Positions 17,230-27,443 of a DNA stretch of 39,405 nucleotides are shown in pieces. Positions within the stretch are counted from its first letter, which is position 1. The number at the start of each line of letters is the position of its first letter. Position numbers and translations under genes: made by a program. The notes under the pieces were generated by a model, which made no database searches, was not told the origin of the DNA, and saw only the letters and a list, made by a program, of their open reading frames with translations. The stretch is from NCBI GenBank assembly GCA_947487905.1, contig CANLAV010000007.1, positions 1 through 39,405 of the forward strand, in the 5' to 3' direction. This DNA comes from Bacteroidota bacterium (GTDB lineage: Bacteria > Bacteroidota > Bacteroidia > B-17B0 > Aurantibacillaceae).

Positions 17230-17874
17230 TTAAAATGATGAAATGGTTAACATCTCATCATTTTCTTTTACAAAAAATCCACGTTCAGTGTGGTTCATAA
17301 AATGAATCATAGCCAAAGCTACTTGCACATCATAAATTGCTCTGTATTTTTTAGGAATTAAAAATGAAAGTGAAATCATGAAAAATTTTACAATAAGTTC
17401 ACCAATTCTAAATTCTTTACGATTCCCTAAAAGTAATGAAGGACGAATGACATAGGTAGAATCAAAACCAATCGCTTTAATGGCTTCTTCCATTTCTCCT
17501 TTTGTTTTATTATAAAATATGTTAGACTGTTTATCTGCGCCCATTGAAGAAACAACAGCAAAATGATTGATTCCATTGCCTTTTGCAGCCTTTGCAACAT
17601 TCACAACATAATCTAAATCTACCTTACGAAATGCTTCTTTGCTACCCGCTGTTTTTATAGTTGTGCCTAAACAACAAAATAAATCATCACCTTTTAAGAG
17701 TGTGTTATCAATAGCATCATAATTAAAAATGTGTTGTTTTAATTTGGGATGGTTGATGTTTAATGGTTTTCTAACTAAAATAATGACTGTTGAATAGGTA
17801 TCATTTTTTAATAAGTGTTCAGTTACTTTTTTTCCAATTAATCCAGTTGCTCCTAATACGATAGCTGTTTTCAT
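17230..17874 (-). CDS. Atypical short-chain dehydrogenase / NAD(P)-binding protein
   Basis: This 214-residue protein has an N-terminal Rossmann loop, AIVLGATGLIGKKV, with the Gly-x-x-Gly-x-x-Gly pattern of atypical SDRs. The middle contains VVSSMGAD and a Tyr-x-x-x-Lys-like segment (YNKTKGEME). The length and the C-terminal IRPSLLLGNRKEFRIGE fit the HTATIP2/YbjT-like group of NAD(P)-binding epimerase-like proteins. Substrate unknown. Its last codons form one arm of a hairpin facing the convergent outer-membrane protein gene. The space upstream, between it and ligA, holds a structured repeat element. Confidence 0.82.
   Translation of the reverse strand: MKTAIVLGATGLIGKKVTEHLLKNDTYSTVIILVRKPLNINHPKLKQHIFNYDAIDNTLLKGDDLFCCLGTTIKTAGSKEAFRKVDLDYVVNVAKAAKGNGINHFAVVSSMGADKQSNIFYNKTKGEMEEAIKAIGFDSTYVIRPSLLLGNRKEFRIGELIVKFFMISLSFLIPKKYRAIYDVQVALAMIHFMNHTERGFFVKENDEMLTISSF
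17232..17264. terminator. Candidate hairpin terminator inside the 3' end of the SDR gene
   Basis: AAAATGATGA (17232-17241) pairs perfectly with TCATCATTTT (17255-17264) over a 13-base loop. It lies 38 bases past the plus-strand outer-membrane gene and inside the last codons of the minus-strand SDR gene. The flanking T runs are only four long, so strength is uncertain. Confidence 0.5.
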
Positions 17875-17933
17875 TTTTTATTATTTTGATTAGGTTCGAT
17901 GTAAGATAGGATTTTAATTATTTTTCCGTTTCC

Positions 17934-18016
17934 ATGCGAGACAGTCTTTTCGTTTCAATCTTTTGAGCTTCGCAAGCTCAGCTATCAAAAGGATTTTCTC
18001 GTCAATCCTTAACGCC
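17934..18016 (-). repeat. Structured intergenic element, copy B, downstream of ligA
   Basis: On the minus strand it starts 5 bases after the ligA stop. The order is GATTGACGAGAAAATCC, then TTTTG, a perfect GAGCTT-GCG-AAGCTC hairpin, CAAAAGATT, and CGAAAAGACTG. The outer arms AATC-C-TTTTG and CAAAAGATT pair with one bulged C. The same plan occurs at 35056-35133. It could be an RNA element in the ligA 3' UTR or a dispersed repeat. Confidence 0.6.
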
Positions 18017-18021
18017 AAAAT

Positions 18022-20094
<2,073 letters not shown>

Positions 20095-20102
20095 TTACAT
20101 AC

Positions 20103-20110
20103 TAAATTTG
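20103..20110 (+). promoter_or_regulatory. -7 promoter box of the metal operon
   Basis: TAAATTTG fits TAnnTTTG, 18 bases before the TTG start at 20129. The nearest TTTG upstream (20075) gives a 24-base spacer, longer than the usual 19-21. Confidence 0.5.
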
Positions 20111-20128
20111 TAAGCAGAAATTAACAAC

Positions 20129-20539
20129 TTGAAAAAGCAATTACATAAATTTATTTTTACGCTCATCGTTTTTACGTATGTGTTTTCTGCTGTTGGTGTT
20201 AAAATTGTTGCCCATTATTGTGGCGGCGAATTAGAGAAGATTGCTTTATTTTCAAAACCAACATCGTGTTGCGGAGAAGATGAAGATGCCGAAATGGCTG
20301 ATGAAGATGGATGTTGTAAAAATGATTCAAAACACGTTGCTTTTAAATCTGATTTCACATTTTATACATTTGTTTTAGCTTGTAAGGCCTCAGTTACTGA
20401 TTTATTTATTATTCCGAATCAGCAAGACAATTTATTTTCTAATCAAATTTCGGACGTTGTTTTTATAATCAATAAAAAGTACCATCCACCTAATTTGGTT
20501 CAGCATCATATTGTTTCAATACGTAATTTAAGAATTTGA
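20129..20539 (+). CDS. HYC_CC_PP family small protein (putative metal-handling)
   Basis: This 136-residue protein starts at TTG; no in-frame ATG precedes the hydrophobic N-terminus and the promoter box is just upstream. It opens with a signal or membrane segment (about residues 8-25) followed by HYCGGELEKIALF. It then has a CC pair in TSCCGEDED, a second pair in DGCCKND, and HPPN near the C-terminus. The HYC, CC and PP landmarks match the NCBI-named HYC_CC_PP family of Bacteroidota. The His/Cys clusters and acidic loop suggest periplasmic metal binding. The neighbours (HMA protein and TonB receptor) support copper or similar metal handling, which is inference. Confidence 0.78.
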   Translation: MKKQLHKFIFTLIVFTYVFSAVGVKIVAHYCGGELEKIALFSKPTSCCGEDEDAEMADEDGCCKNDSKHVAFKSDFTFYTFVLACKASVTDLFIIPNQQDNLFSNQISDVVFIINKKYHPPNLVQHHIVSIRNLRI

Positions 20540-20607
20540 TTTTTTATTTTGTCAATGTGCTGACCAAATAATTTATTAAAATACATCAAATCTTAAATTT
20601 AAAACAT

Positions 20608-20952
20608 ATGAAAACAGTATTTATTATCATTTCTATTTTTATTTCATTTACAATTAAATCTCAAACTGGTATAATTACACAAACCATAACCGTGAAAGGA
20701 AATTGTGATGAATGTAAAGAACGTATTGAAAACGCTGCCGATATTAAAGGTGTGAAAACCAGCATTTGGAATAAAGATGAAAAAACACTAACAGTAACTT
20801 TCGATTCCAAAAAAGTGAGTTTGGAACAAATTGAAAAAGCCATTGCAAATGCGGGGCATTCAACAGTTAGCCAAAAAGCAAATCAAAAAGCATATCAAAA
20901 ATTACCTGATTGCTGCAAGTACGATGATGGAATTTGTAAGGAGAAAAAATAA
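20608..20952 (+). CDS. Secreted heavy-metal-associated (HMA) domain protein
   Basis: This 114-residue protein has a signal peptide (MKTVFIIISIFISFTIKSQ) followed by an HMA fold (about residues 25-90). The metal-binding loop is GNCDECKERI with the Cys-x-x-Cys pair, and the strand pattern KGVKTSIWNKDEKTLTVTFD is typical. An extra Cys-rich tail (LPDCCKYDDGICKEKK) follows. It probably carries a soft metal such as Cu(I) in the periplasm or on the outer membrane. Its stop overlaps the next ATG by one base (TAATG), so it is translationally coupled to the TonB receptor. The 68-base gap to the previous gene has no terminator. Confidence 0.85.
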   Translation: MKTVFIIISIFISFTIKSQTGIITQTITVKGNCDECKERIENAADIKGVKTSIWNKDEKTLTVTFDSKKVSLEQIEKAIANAGHSTVSQKANQKAYQKLPDCCKYDDGICKEKK

Positions 20953-23189
20953 TGAGAACGTTCTTTTTTGTTGCGATAGCGTGTGTATACGCCTTGCAAA
21001 ACTCTGCTCAAATAAAAGGCCGTATTTTAGAAGTCAATTCTAAAAACGATACCTCTGTTGTTGTTGGTGCTATGCTATTTTGGAAAAACACACAAATAGT
21101 ATCAACAACAAATTCAAAAGGATTTTTTTCTATCCAGTCGATTTTGTCTGAAAAACAATTGATTGTAAATGCGATGGGATATAAATCTGAAACAATTCTT
21201 ATTTCTGATACATCTAAATTTATAACGCTGATATTAAAAAATGGTCTTGAGTTAAATGAGATTCAAATTATTTATGAATCAAGTGGAACAGACATTTCTT
21301 ATTTAAATCCAATTAAGATTGAAACACTTGGTGAGCGTTCGTTAATGAAAGCAGCTTGTTGCAATCTCTCCGAAAGTTTTGAAACAAATCCAAGTGTGGA
21401 TGTCAATTTTGCGGATGCAATTACAGGAACGAAACAAATTCAACTACTTGGATTGTCTGGTCAATACGCCCAAATTACCAAAGAAAACATGCCTTATTTA
21501 AGAGGATTAGCAAGTGGTTATGGATTAGGTTTTGTTCCCGGAACGTGGATTCAATCCATACAATTAAGTAAAGGTGCAGGTTCTGTTATTAATGGTTATG
21601 AAAGTTTTACAGGACAAATTAATACGGAATTGCAAAGTCCGGAAACATCAGATAAATTAAATTTTAATACCTACGTCAATCAAAATGCACGTAACGAATA
21701 TAATTTAAATATAAAGCACCGTTTCAACGAAAAATTTTCTGCAGGAATTTTATCACACGCTAGCTATAATCCTTTAGTTCAAGATATGAATCATGATGGT
21801 TTTGCTGATATTCCCATTGGAAAGCAATACAATATCATGAATAAATATAGCTACAATACTGGCAAAGGTTTTGAAGCACAGTTTGGAGGCTCTTATTTAG
21901 AAGATAGCAGAACAGGTGGACAATTTGCATCTACTGTAAAATCAGATTCTGTTGCATTATATAACATTTCAATTGAAAATAAAAAGTGGGAAGTGTTTAG
22001 TAAAACTGGTTTTGTTTTTAAGAAGAAACCAGCTACAAGCATGGGCTTGCAATTATCGTATTTAAACCATGACCAAAAAAATACGTATGGTATAAATGCG
22101 TATAATGGTTTGCAGACTACCTTCTATGCTAATTATATTTTTCAAAGTTTTATTAAAACAACAGATAACACTTACAAAATTGGAGCTAGTTTTATGAATG
22201 ATAAAACAGATGAATCATTTAAGTTATTTCAATACAATCGAAATGAAAGAGTAGGTGGTGCATTCGCTGAATTTGCTCATAACAATGGTGAAAAATTTAA
22301 CATCGTAGCAGGCATGCGGGCAGATTATCACAATTATTATGGTTTATTTTTTACACCACGTTTGCATTTGCGTTATGCCTTTAATAAAAGTAAAACAGTG
22401 TTTCGTTTAAGCGGAGGACGTGCCTTAAAAACAGCCAATGTGTTTTCTGAAAATATGGCATACATGGCAACGGCCAGAGAATGGGTCATAGAAGCAAATG
22501 ATTTAAAAATGCCTTATGGTTTAAAGCCCGAAGTTGGTTGGAACTATGGATTTAATTTTACACAAATAATGACATTGAATTTTAAAAAGGCGTATGTAAC
22601 GGTTGATGTTTATCGCACTGATTTTACTCAGCAAGTTGTGGCTGATGTAGATAGAAATACGCATCAAGTATGGTTTTATAATTTAAATGGACCTTCTTTT
22701 TCTAACACTGCACAAGCCGAATTTGGTTGGGAAATACGCAAACGATTGCATGTAAAAGTGGCATACCGTTATGTAGACACAAAGGTAAATTACAAGAGTG
22801 GGTTAATGCAAAAAGCATTTGTATCAACACACAGAGCATTTATTAATTTAGGTTACGAAACAAAAAATAAACATTGGTTATTTGATGCAACGGTGCAGTA
22901 TAACGGTAGAAAACGTTTACCACAAACCACTTTAAATCCAACAGATTATCAAAGAGCTTCTTATTCACCAGAATTTTATAATGTGTTAGCGCAAATAACG
23001 TATGCTACTAAACTTAAACAATCAGATTTTAATGTTTATTTAGGTGTTGAAAATGCTTTGGATTACAAACAACAAAATCCAGTAGTGGCTGGTGATGCTC
23101 CGTTTAGCAAATATTTTGATGCGAGTATGGTTTGGGGGCCTATTTATGGAAGAATGTTATACGCTGGTTTGAGGTTTAAAATTAAATAG
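20952..23189 (+). CDS. TonB-dependent receptor linked to metal-binding proteins
   Basis: This 745-residue outer-membrane receptor begins with a signal peptide (MRTFFFVAIACVYALQNSAQ), followed by a carboxypeptidase-regulatory-like domain (about residues 20-95), a plug domain (about 115-225) and a 22-strand-type barrel to the end (YGRMLYAGLRFKIK). An unusual Cys-Cys pair sits in the plug (LMKAACCNLSESFETNP), followed by DAITGTKQIQLLGLSG. A receptor group with this plug is often found with copper or heavy-metal genes in Bacteroidota. With the HMA and HYC_CC_PP neighbours, a role in uptake or sensing of a metal or metal complex is likely, but the ligand is unknown. Confidence 0.87.
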   Translation: MRTFFFVAIACVYALQNSAQIKGRILEVNSKNDTSVVVGAMLFWKNTQIVSTTNSKGFFSIQSILSEKQLIVNAMGYKSETILISDTSKFITLILKNGLELNEIQIIYESSGTDISYLNPIKIETLGERSLMKAACCNLSESFETNPSVDVNFADAITGTKQIQLLGLSGQYAQITKENMPYLRGLASGYGLGFVPGTWIQSIQLSKGAGSVINGYESFTGQINTELQSPETSDKLNFNTYVNQNARNEYNLNIKHRFNEKFSAGILSHASYNPLVQDMNHDGFADIPIGKQYNIMNKYSYNTGKGFEAQFGGSYLEDSRTGGQFASTVKSDSVALYNISIENKKWEVFSKTGFVFKKKPATSMGLQLSYLNHDQKNTYGINAYNGLQTTFYANYIFQSFIKTTDNTYKIGASFMNDKTDESFKLFQYNRNERVGGAFAEFAHNNGEKFNIVAGMRADYHNYYGLFFTPRLHLRYAFNKSKTVFRLSGGRALKTANVFSENMAYMATAREWVIEANDLKMPYGLKPEVGWNYGFNFTQIMTLNFKKAYVTVDVYRTDFTQQVVADVDRNTHQVWFYNLNGPSFSNTAQAEFGWEIRKRLHVKVAYRYVDTKVNYKSGLMQKAFVSTHRAFINLGYETKNKHWLFDATVQYNGRKRLPQTTLNPTDYQRASYSPEFYNVLAQITYATKLKQSDFNVYLGVENALDYKQQNPVVAGDAPFSKYFDASMVWGPIYGRMLYAGLRFKIK

Positions 23190-23220
23190 GAATTTGCGTC
23201 TTAATTTTCTATCTTAGTTT

Positions 23221-23229
23221 TAAAATTTG
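23221..23229 (+). promoter_or_regulatory. Near-consensus promoter box before the RlpA-like gene
   Basis: TAAAATTTG resembles TAnnTTTG with one extra base, ending 5 bases before ATG 23235. A TTTG is at 23193-23196. Spacing is not ideal. Confidence 0.35.
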
Positions 23230-23234
23230 ACACA

Positions 23235-23633
23235 ATGACGATTCGTTTTTTTATGTTCTTGTTATTAGTTTCTTTAAATGGTTACGCTCAAGATTCGAGT
23301 TTAATAAAAGTAACTGTTTATAATACTCATTCTACAATCATAGGCATTGCTAGTTTTTATGCTAACAAATTTAATGGAAGAAAAACTTCTTCAGGAGAAA
23401 TTTTCAGTAACGATAAATTAACAGCTGCTCATAAAAGTTTTAAGTTAGGCACTTATGTCAAGGTTCGAAATCTTAAAAATGATTCTACTGTTATTGTTAA
23501 AATAAATGATAGATTACCACAACAATCGAAACGAAGCATTGATTTAAGTTATAAAGCTGCTCAACAGTTGAACTTTATCAAAAAAGGTTTAACAAAAGTA
23601 GAAATAACGGTTTTAGATTCTTTAAAGAAATAG
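23235..23633 (+). CDS. RlpA-like double-psi beta-barrel protein
   Basis: This 132-residue protein has a signal peptide (MTIRFFMFLLLVSLNGYAQ). The rest is a single RlpA-type double-psi beta-barrel: GIASFYANKFNGRKTSSGE, TAAHKSFKLGTYVKVRN and NDRLPQQSKRSIDLSYKAAQ. These match RlpA's conserved G-x-A-S-x-Y, T-A-A-H, N-D-R and I-D-L-S-x-A-A positions. RlpA cuts bare (denuded) glycan strands at the septum, or acts as a scaffold. There is no SPOR domain and no lipobox, so it is shorter than E. coli RlpA. Enzyme activity is plausible because the Asp and His positions are kept. It lies 21 bases before the dihydroorotase gene. Confidence 0.85.
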   Translation: MTIRFFMFLLLVSLNGYAQDSSLIKVTVYNTHSTIIGIASFYANKFNGRKTSSGEIFSNDKLTAAHKSFKLGTYVKVRNLKNDSTVIVKINDRLPQQSKRSIDLSYKAAQQLNFIKKGLTKVEITVLDSLKK

Positions 23634-23641
23634 ATTAATTT

Positions 23642-23649
23642 TATATTTG
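23642..23649 (+). promoter_or_regulatory. -7 promoter box of the dihydroorotase gene
   Basis: TATATTTG is an exact TAnnTTTG box ending 5 bases before ATG 23655. The -33 element is poor. The position again suggests a leaderless mRNA. Confidence 0.5.
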
Positions 23650-23654
23650 TATTC

Positions 23655-24992
23655 ATGACACAAAAAACGCTAATAAAAAATGCCACCATCGTAAACGAAA
23701 ACGAAATTTTTGTTTCGGATATTTTAATTGAAGGACAATTTATTTCTAAAATCGAAAAAGATATAACGGATTCAGATGCAAAAATAGTTGATGCTCAAGG
23801 TTTAATATTAATGCCAGGAGCGATAGATGATCAGGTACATTTTAGAGAACCGGGTTTAACTCATAAAGGTGAAATTTATACGGAAGCTAAGGCAGCTGTA
23901 GCAGGAGGAGTTACAACGTATATGGAAATGCCAAATACAGTTCCGCAAGCTGTTACGATTCTTGAATTGGAAAAAAAATACGCCCGTGCAAAAGAATGTT
24001 CGTTAGCAAACTACTCCTTTTTTATGGGAGGCACTAACCTTAATCTAGAAGAAACATTAAACGTGGATTACACAAAAGTGTGTGGTTTGAAAATCTTCAT
24101 GGGTTCAAGTACAGGTGATATGTTAGTAGATAATGAAAAAACATTAGAAGGTTTTTTTGAAAAATCAAATGCTTTAATTGCTACACACTGTGAATATGAC
24201 CCAATGATTAAAGAAAACCAAACCCGAATTATTGCTGAATATGGTGAAGACATCCCAGCCTATTTCCATCCAATTATTCGTAATGAAGAAGCCTGTTATA
24301 GATCATCTTCTTTTGCGGTTGAATTAGCAAAGAAATATAATACAAGGTTACATGTTTTACATATTTCGAGCGCTAAAGAGTTGAGCTTGTTTTCCAATAA
24401 AATTCCCTTGAAGCAAAAACGCATCACTGCCGAAGCATGTATCCATCATTTATGGTTTAATGATGAAGATTATAAGGCAAAAGGCAATTTTATTAAATGG
24501 AATCCATCAATTAAAACAGAATACGATAGAGCTCAAATTTTTGAAGCTGTTTTAGATGGTAGAATTGATGTGATAGCAACCGATCACGCTCCTCATACGA
24601 TGGAAGAAAAAAGCCAATCGTATTTAAAAGCACCAAGTGGAGGGCCATTGGTTCAGCATTCTATTTTAGCGATGTTAGAATTCTATAAGCAGAAAAAAAT
24701 CTCTTTAGAAATGATTGTAAACAAAATGTCTCATAATGTGGCTGATATTTTTAATATCGATAAACGAGGTTATATCAGAGAAGGTTATTTTGCTGATTTA
24801 GTATTAGTTAATTTAAATAAGCCTAATACAGTTACCAAAGAAAGTTTGTTATACAAATGCGGGTGGAGTCCATTTGAAGGGCATACCTTTGCGTCTAGTA
24901 TTGAAAAAACATTTGTAAGCGGTCATTTGGTTTATGATAACGGAACATTTGATGAAACAAAAAAAGGAGAGCGTTTGACTTTTATTAAATAA
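23655..24992 (+). CDS. pyrC: Dihydroorotase, Bacteroidota type
   Basis: This 445-residue amidohydrolase catalyses ring closure of carbamoyl aspartate to dihydroorotate, the third step of pyrimidine synthesis. Visible are DDQVHFREPG (residues 58-67), the carboxylated-lysine candidate Lys146 in GLKIFMGSSTGDML, His178 in IATHCEYD, LHVLHISS, and ATDHAPH with the catalytic aspartate. The first metal motif is Gln-Val-His instead of the usual His-x-His. As I recall, the same DDQVHFREPG occurs in the Porphyromonas gingivalis enzyme, so it is a lineage trait and not damage. The gene appears to have its own promoter. Confidence 0.92.
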   Translation: MTQKTLIKNATIVNENEIFVSDILIEGQFISKIEKDITDSDAKIVDAQGLILMPGAIDDQVHFREPGLTHKGEIYTEAKAAVAGGVTTYMEMPNTVPQAVTILELEKKYARAKECSLANYSFFMGGTNLNLEETLNVDYTKVCGLKIFMGSSTGDMLVDNEKTLEGFFEKSNALIATHCEYDPMIKENQTRIIAEYGEDIPAYFHPIIRNEEACYRSSSFAVELAKKYNTRLHVLHISSAKELSLFSNKIPLKQKRITAEACIHHLWFNDEDYKAKGNFIKWNPSIKTEYDRAQIFEAVLDGRIDVIATDHAPHTMEEKSQSYLKAPSGGPLVQHSILAMLEFYKQKKISLEMIVNKMSHNVADIFNIDKRGYIREGYFADLVLVNLNKPNTVTKESLLYKCGWSPFEGHTFASSIEKTFVSGHLVYDNGTFDETKKGERLTFIK

Positions 24993-25072
24993 TCTGTTTT
25001 TAAGGAAAATTTCCTCAATAAGATTACTGTAATTATCTTAAAATAATGCCTTTTTTTAACCGTATTAAATGT

Positions 25073-25080
25073 TATTTTTG
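25073..25080 (+). promoter_or_regulatory. -7 promoter box of the TonB receptor/adenosyltransferase operon
   Basis: TATTTTTG fits TAnnTTTG and lies 22 bases before ATG 25103. It lies downstream of an earlier in-frame ATG at 25046, so it supports 25103 as the true start. The -33 region is T-rich only. Confidence 0.5.
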
Positions 25081-25102
25081 TTTTCCTATTTTTAAATTAT
25101 TT

Positions 25103-27439
25103 ATGACTCGATTATTTCTTTCTTTCACGTTTGTTCTTATGACAATTTTTGGTGTTTCCCAAAATGGAACTATCAGAGGTTTTATATATAATAAATCAAA
25201 TGGCGAACCTGTTGCATTTAGTAATGTCTATTTAAAAGGTACGACCAATGGCGGTACATCAGATATGAATGGTTTCTTTACTATTCCGAAAATTAAACCT
25301 GGTACCTATTTACTTTTAGTTACTAATTTAGAATTTGATTCTATTCAAGAAACGGTTACGGTAAAGGCAAATGATATTATCACCAAAAAATATTTTGCAG
25401 CTTCAGGTGGCATTACAACCGGTCAAATCGATATTACAGCAGAAACACTTGAGAAAATAGAAACTCCTAATGTAGGTGTTCAAAAAATTGATCCTATTGC
25501 CATTAATAAATTACCGAGTGTTGGAGAACCTGATTTAGCCCAATATTTACAAGTATTGCCGGGTGTTGTATTTACAGGAGACCAAGGTGGGCAGTTATAT
25601 ATACGAGGAGGATTGCCTATTCAGAATAAAGTGTTAATGGATGGTATGGTGATCTATAACCCGTTTCACTCGATTGGATTATTTTCAGTATTTGATAATG
25701 ATATCATGCGAAGTGCAGATGTTTATAGCGCAGGTTTTGGCGCCGAATATGGTGGAAGAACCTCTTCAATCATGGATATAACAACGCGTGATGGAAATAA
25801 GAAACGCATGGCTGGAAAAGTTTCAGCCTCAACGTTTGGTGCAAAATTAACCTTAGAAGGACCACTCAAAAAATTAAAAGAAGACGGAAAAGGAAGCACT
25901 TCCTTTTTGTTTTCTGGAAAAACATCGTATCTACCTCAAACTTCTAAAGTTATTTACCCTTATGCTAACAAAGATGGTTTACCATTTTATTATACAGATT
26001 TGTATGGCAAAGTTTCTATCAATGGTGGTAATGGAAGTAAAGTAAATTTATTCGGATATAATTTTACGGATAAAGTTGTCTATAAAGATTTAGCGTCTTT
26101 TAATTGGGCATCATTTGGAGGTGGAAGTAATTTTGTTTTAATACCAGCTGCTTCATCATTATTAATTGAAGGGAATTTCGCGTATTCTCGTTATAAAATC
26201 AATTACCAAGGCTCGCAAGAAACAGATAAAAAAAATAGCACAGTTGGTGGTTTTAATGGAGGGTTTAATTTCTTAAAATACATTGGCCGTAACGAACTTA
26301 AATATGGCTTCGAATTAGTTGGAACAAATACGGTTTACGAAATTCAAACGCCATTATTATCTAAAATAAACTATTCCAAAAACTCCATTGAAATTGCTGG
26401 TCACATGAAGTTTAGATGGTTAGATAGAAAGAAATTTATCGTTCTAGAGCCAAGTTTTAGAGCGCAATATTATGCTACATTTAATAATTTTTCACCCGAA
26501 CCTCGTTTGCAAGGAAAATTAAATTTTACAAAGAAAATAAGAATGAAGTTTGCTGGAGGTTATTACAGTCAGAGTTTAATGAGTGCTAGTTCAGATAGAG
26601 ATGTTGTTAATTTATTCTATGGCTTTTTAAATGGTCCTGAGAATTTACCAGCAACATATAAAGATAAAAACAATAATACTGTTTCTACTAATGGTGTTAT
26701 TCAAAAGGCAAGACATGTTGTAGCTGGTTTTGAATTAGATGTATTTAAAGGTTTAGAAATTCAAATTGAAGGGTATCAAAAATATTTTACGCAATTGCCA
26801 GCAGTTAACCGTAATAAAATTTATGACGATACGGAAGCAAATGGAACGAAGTCTGATGCACTTAAAAAAGATTTTATTATTGAACAGGGCGAGGCGTTAG
26901 GACTTGATTTTACAGCTAAATACGAAAAAAATCGTTTTTATTTTTGGGGAGTTTACAGTTTATCAAAAAACACTCGTTATACTGGAAATACTGTAAGTGG
27001 TGATGTTCAAAGTTACGCACCTATTTTTGATAGACGTCACAATGTAAATTTAGTTGGAACTTATACATTCGGTAAAAAACGTAATTTAGATTTAAGTATT
27101 CGATGGAATTTTGGTTCAGGCTTTCCATTCACTCCAACTCAAGGTTTTTATCCTCAAGTTGATTTTAATAATCAGTTTACATACGATTATACAACTGGTA
27201 ATGCTGGTTTAGGTTATGTTCCTGGAGATTTTAATTCAAAACGATTACCTGATTATCATCGTTTAGATATTAGTTTAAAATGGTTATATAATATTAGCGA
27301 GCGAATGAAATTTGAATTAAACATTGGAGCAACCAATGCTTACAATCGTGAAAACATTTTCTATTACGACCGTGTTAGAAATAAACGCGTTAATCAATTG
27401 CCAATTTTACCAAATATTAATTTAAGTTTAAAGTTTTAA
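25103..27439 (+). CDS. TonB-dependent receptor with carboxypeptidase-like domain
   Basis: From ATG 25103 the protein is 778 residues with a clean signal peptide (MTRLFLSFTFVLMTIFGVSQ). Starting at 25046 would add 19 residues and bury it. A carboxypeptidase D regulatory-like domain (about residues 22-105; VAFSNVYLKGTTNGGTSDMN) precedes the plug, with YIRGGLPIQNKVLMDGM and YNPFHSIGLFSVFDND, and then a barrel ending in LPILPNINLSLKF. It imports an unknown large substrate through the outer membrane using TonB energy. The adenosyltransferase gene begins 4 bases after its stop, which hints at a corrinoid, but no cobalamin riboswitch is visible upstream. Confidence 0.88.
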   Translation: MTRLFLSFTFVLMTIFGVSQNGTIRGFIYNKSNGEPVAFSNVYLKGTTNGGTSDMNGFFTIPKIKPGTYLLLVTNLEFDSIQETVTVKANDIITKKYFAASGGITTGQIDITAETLEKIETPNVGVQKIDPIAINKLPSVGEPDLAQYLQVLPGVVFTGDQGGQLYIRGGLPIQNKVLMDGMVIYNPFHSIGLFSVFDNDIMRSADVYSAGFGAEYGGRTSSIMDITTRDGNKKRMAGKVSASTFGAKLTLEGPLKKLKEDGKGSTSFLFSGKTSYLPQTSKVIYPYANKDGLPFYYTDLYGKVSINGGNGSKVNLFGYNFTDKVVYKDLASFNWASFGGGSNFVLIPAASSLLIEGNFAYSRYKINYQGSQETDKKNSTVGGFNGGFNFLKYIGRNELKYGFELVGTNTVYEIQTPLLSKINYSKNSIEIAGHMKFRWLDRKKFIVLEPSFRAQYYATFNNFSPEPRLQGKLNFTKKIRMKFAGGYYSQSLMSASSDRDVVNLFYGFLNGPENLPATYKDKNNNTVSTNGVIQKARHVVAGFELDVFKGLEIQIEGYQKYFTQLPAVNRNKIYDDTEANGTKSDALKKDFIIEQGEALGLDFTAKYEKNRFYFWGVYSLSKNTRYTGNTVSGDVQSYAPIFDRRHNVNLVGTYTFGKKRNLDLSIRWNFGSGFPFTPTQGFYPQVDFNNQFTYDYTTGNAGLGYVPGDFNSKRLPDYHRLDISLKWLYNISERMKFELNIGATNAYNRENIFYYDRVRNKRVNQLPILPNINLSLKF

Positions 27440-27443
27440 AATT

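Noticed and set aside
25003-25015. AGGAA/TTCCT inverted repeat after the dihydroorotase gene
   Set aside because: The stem is only 5-6 bp and no T tract follows, so it is not supported as a terminator.
25046-25102. Upstream ATG for the TonB receptor
   Set aside because: It lies upstream of the promoter-like box and would hide the signal peptide.
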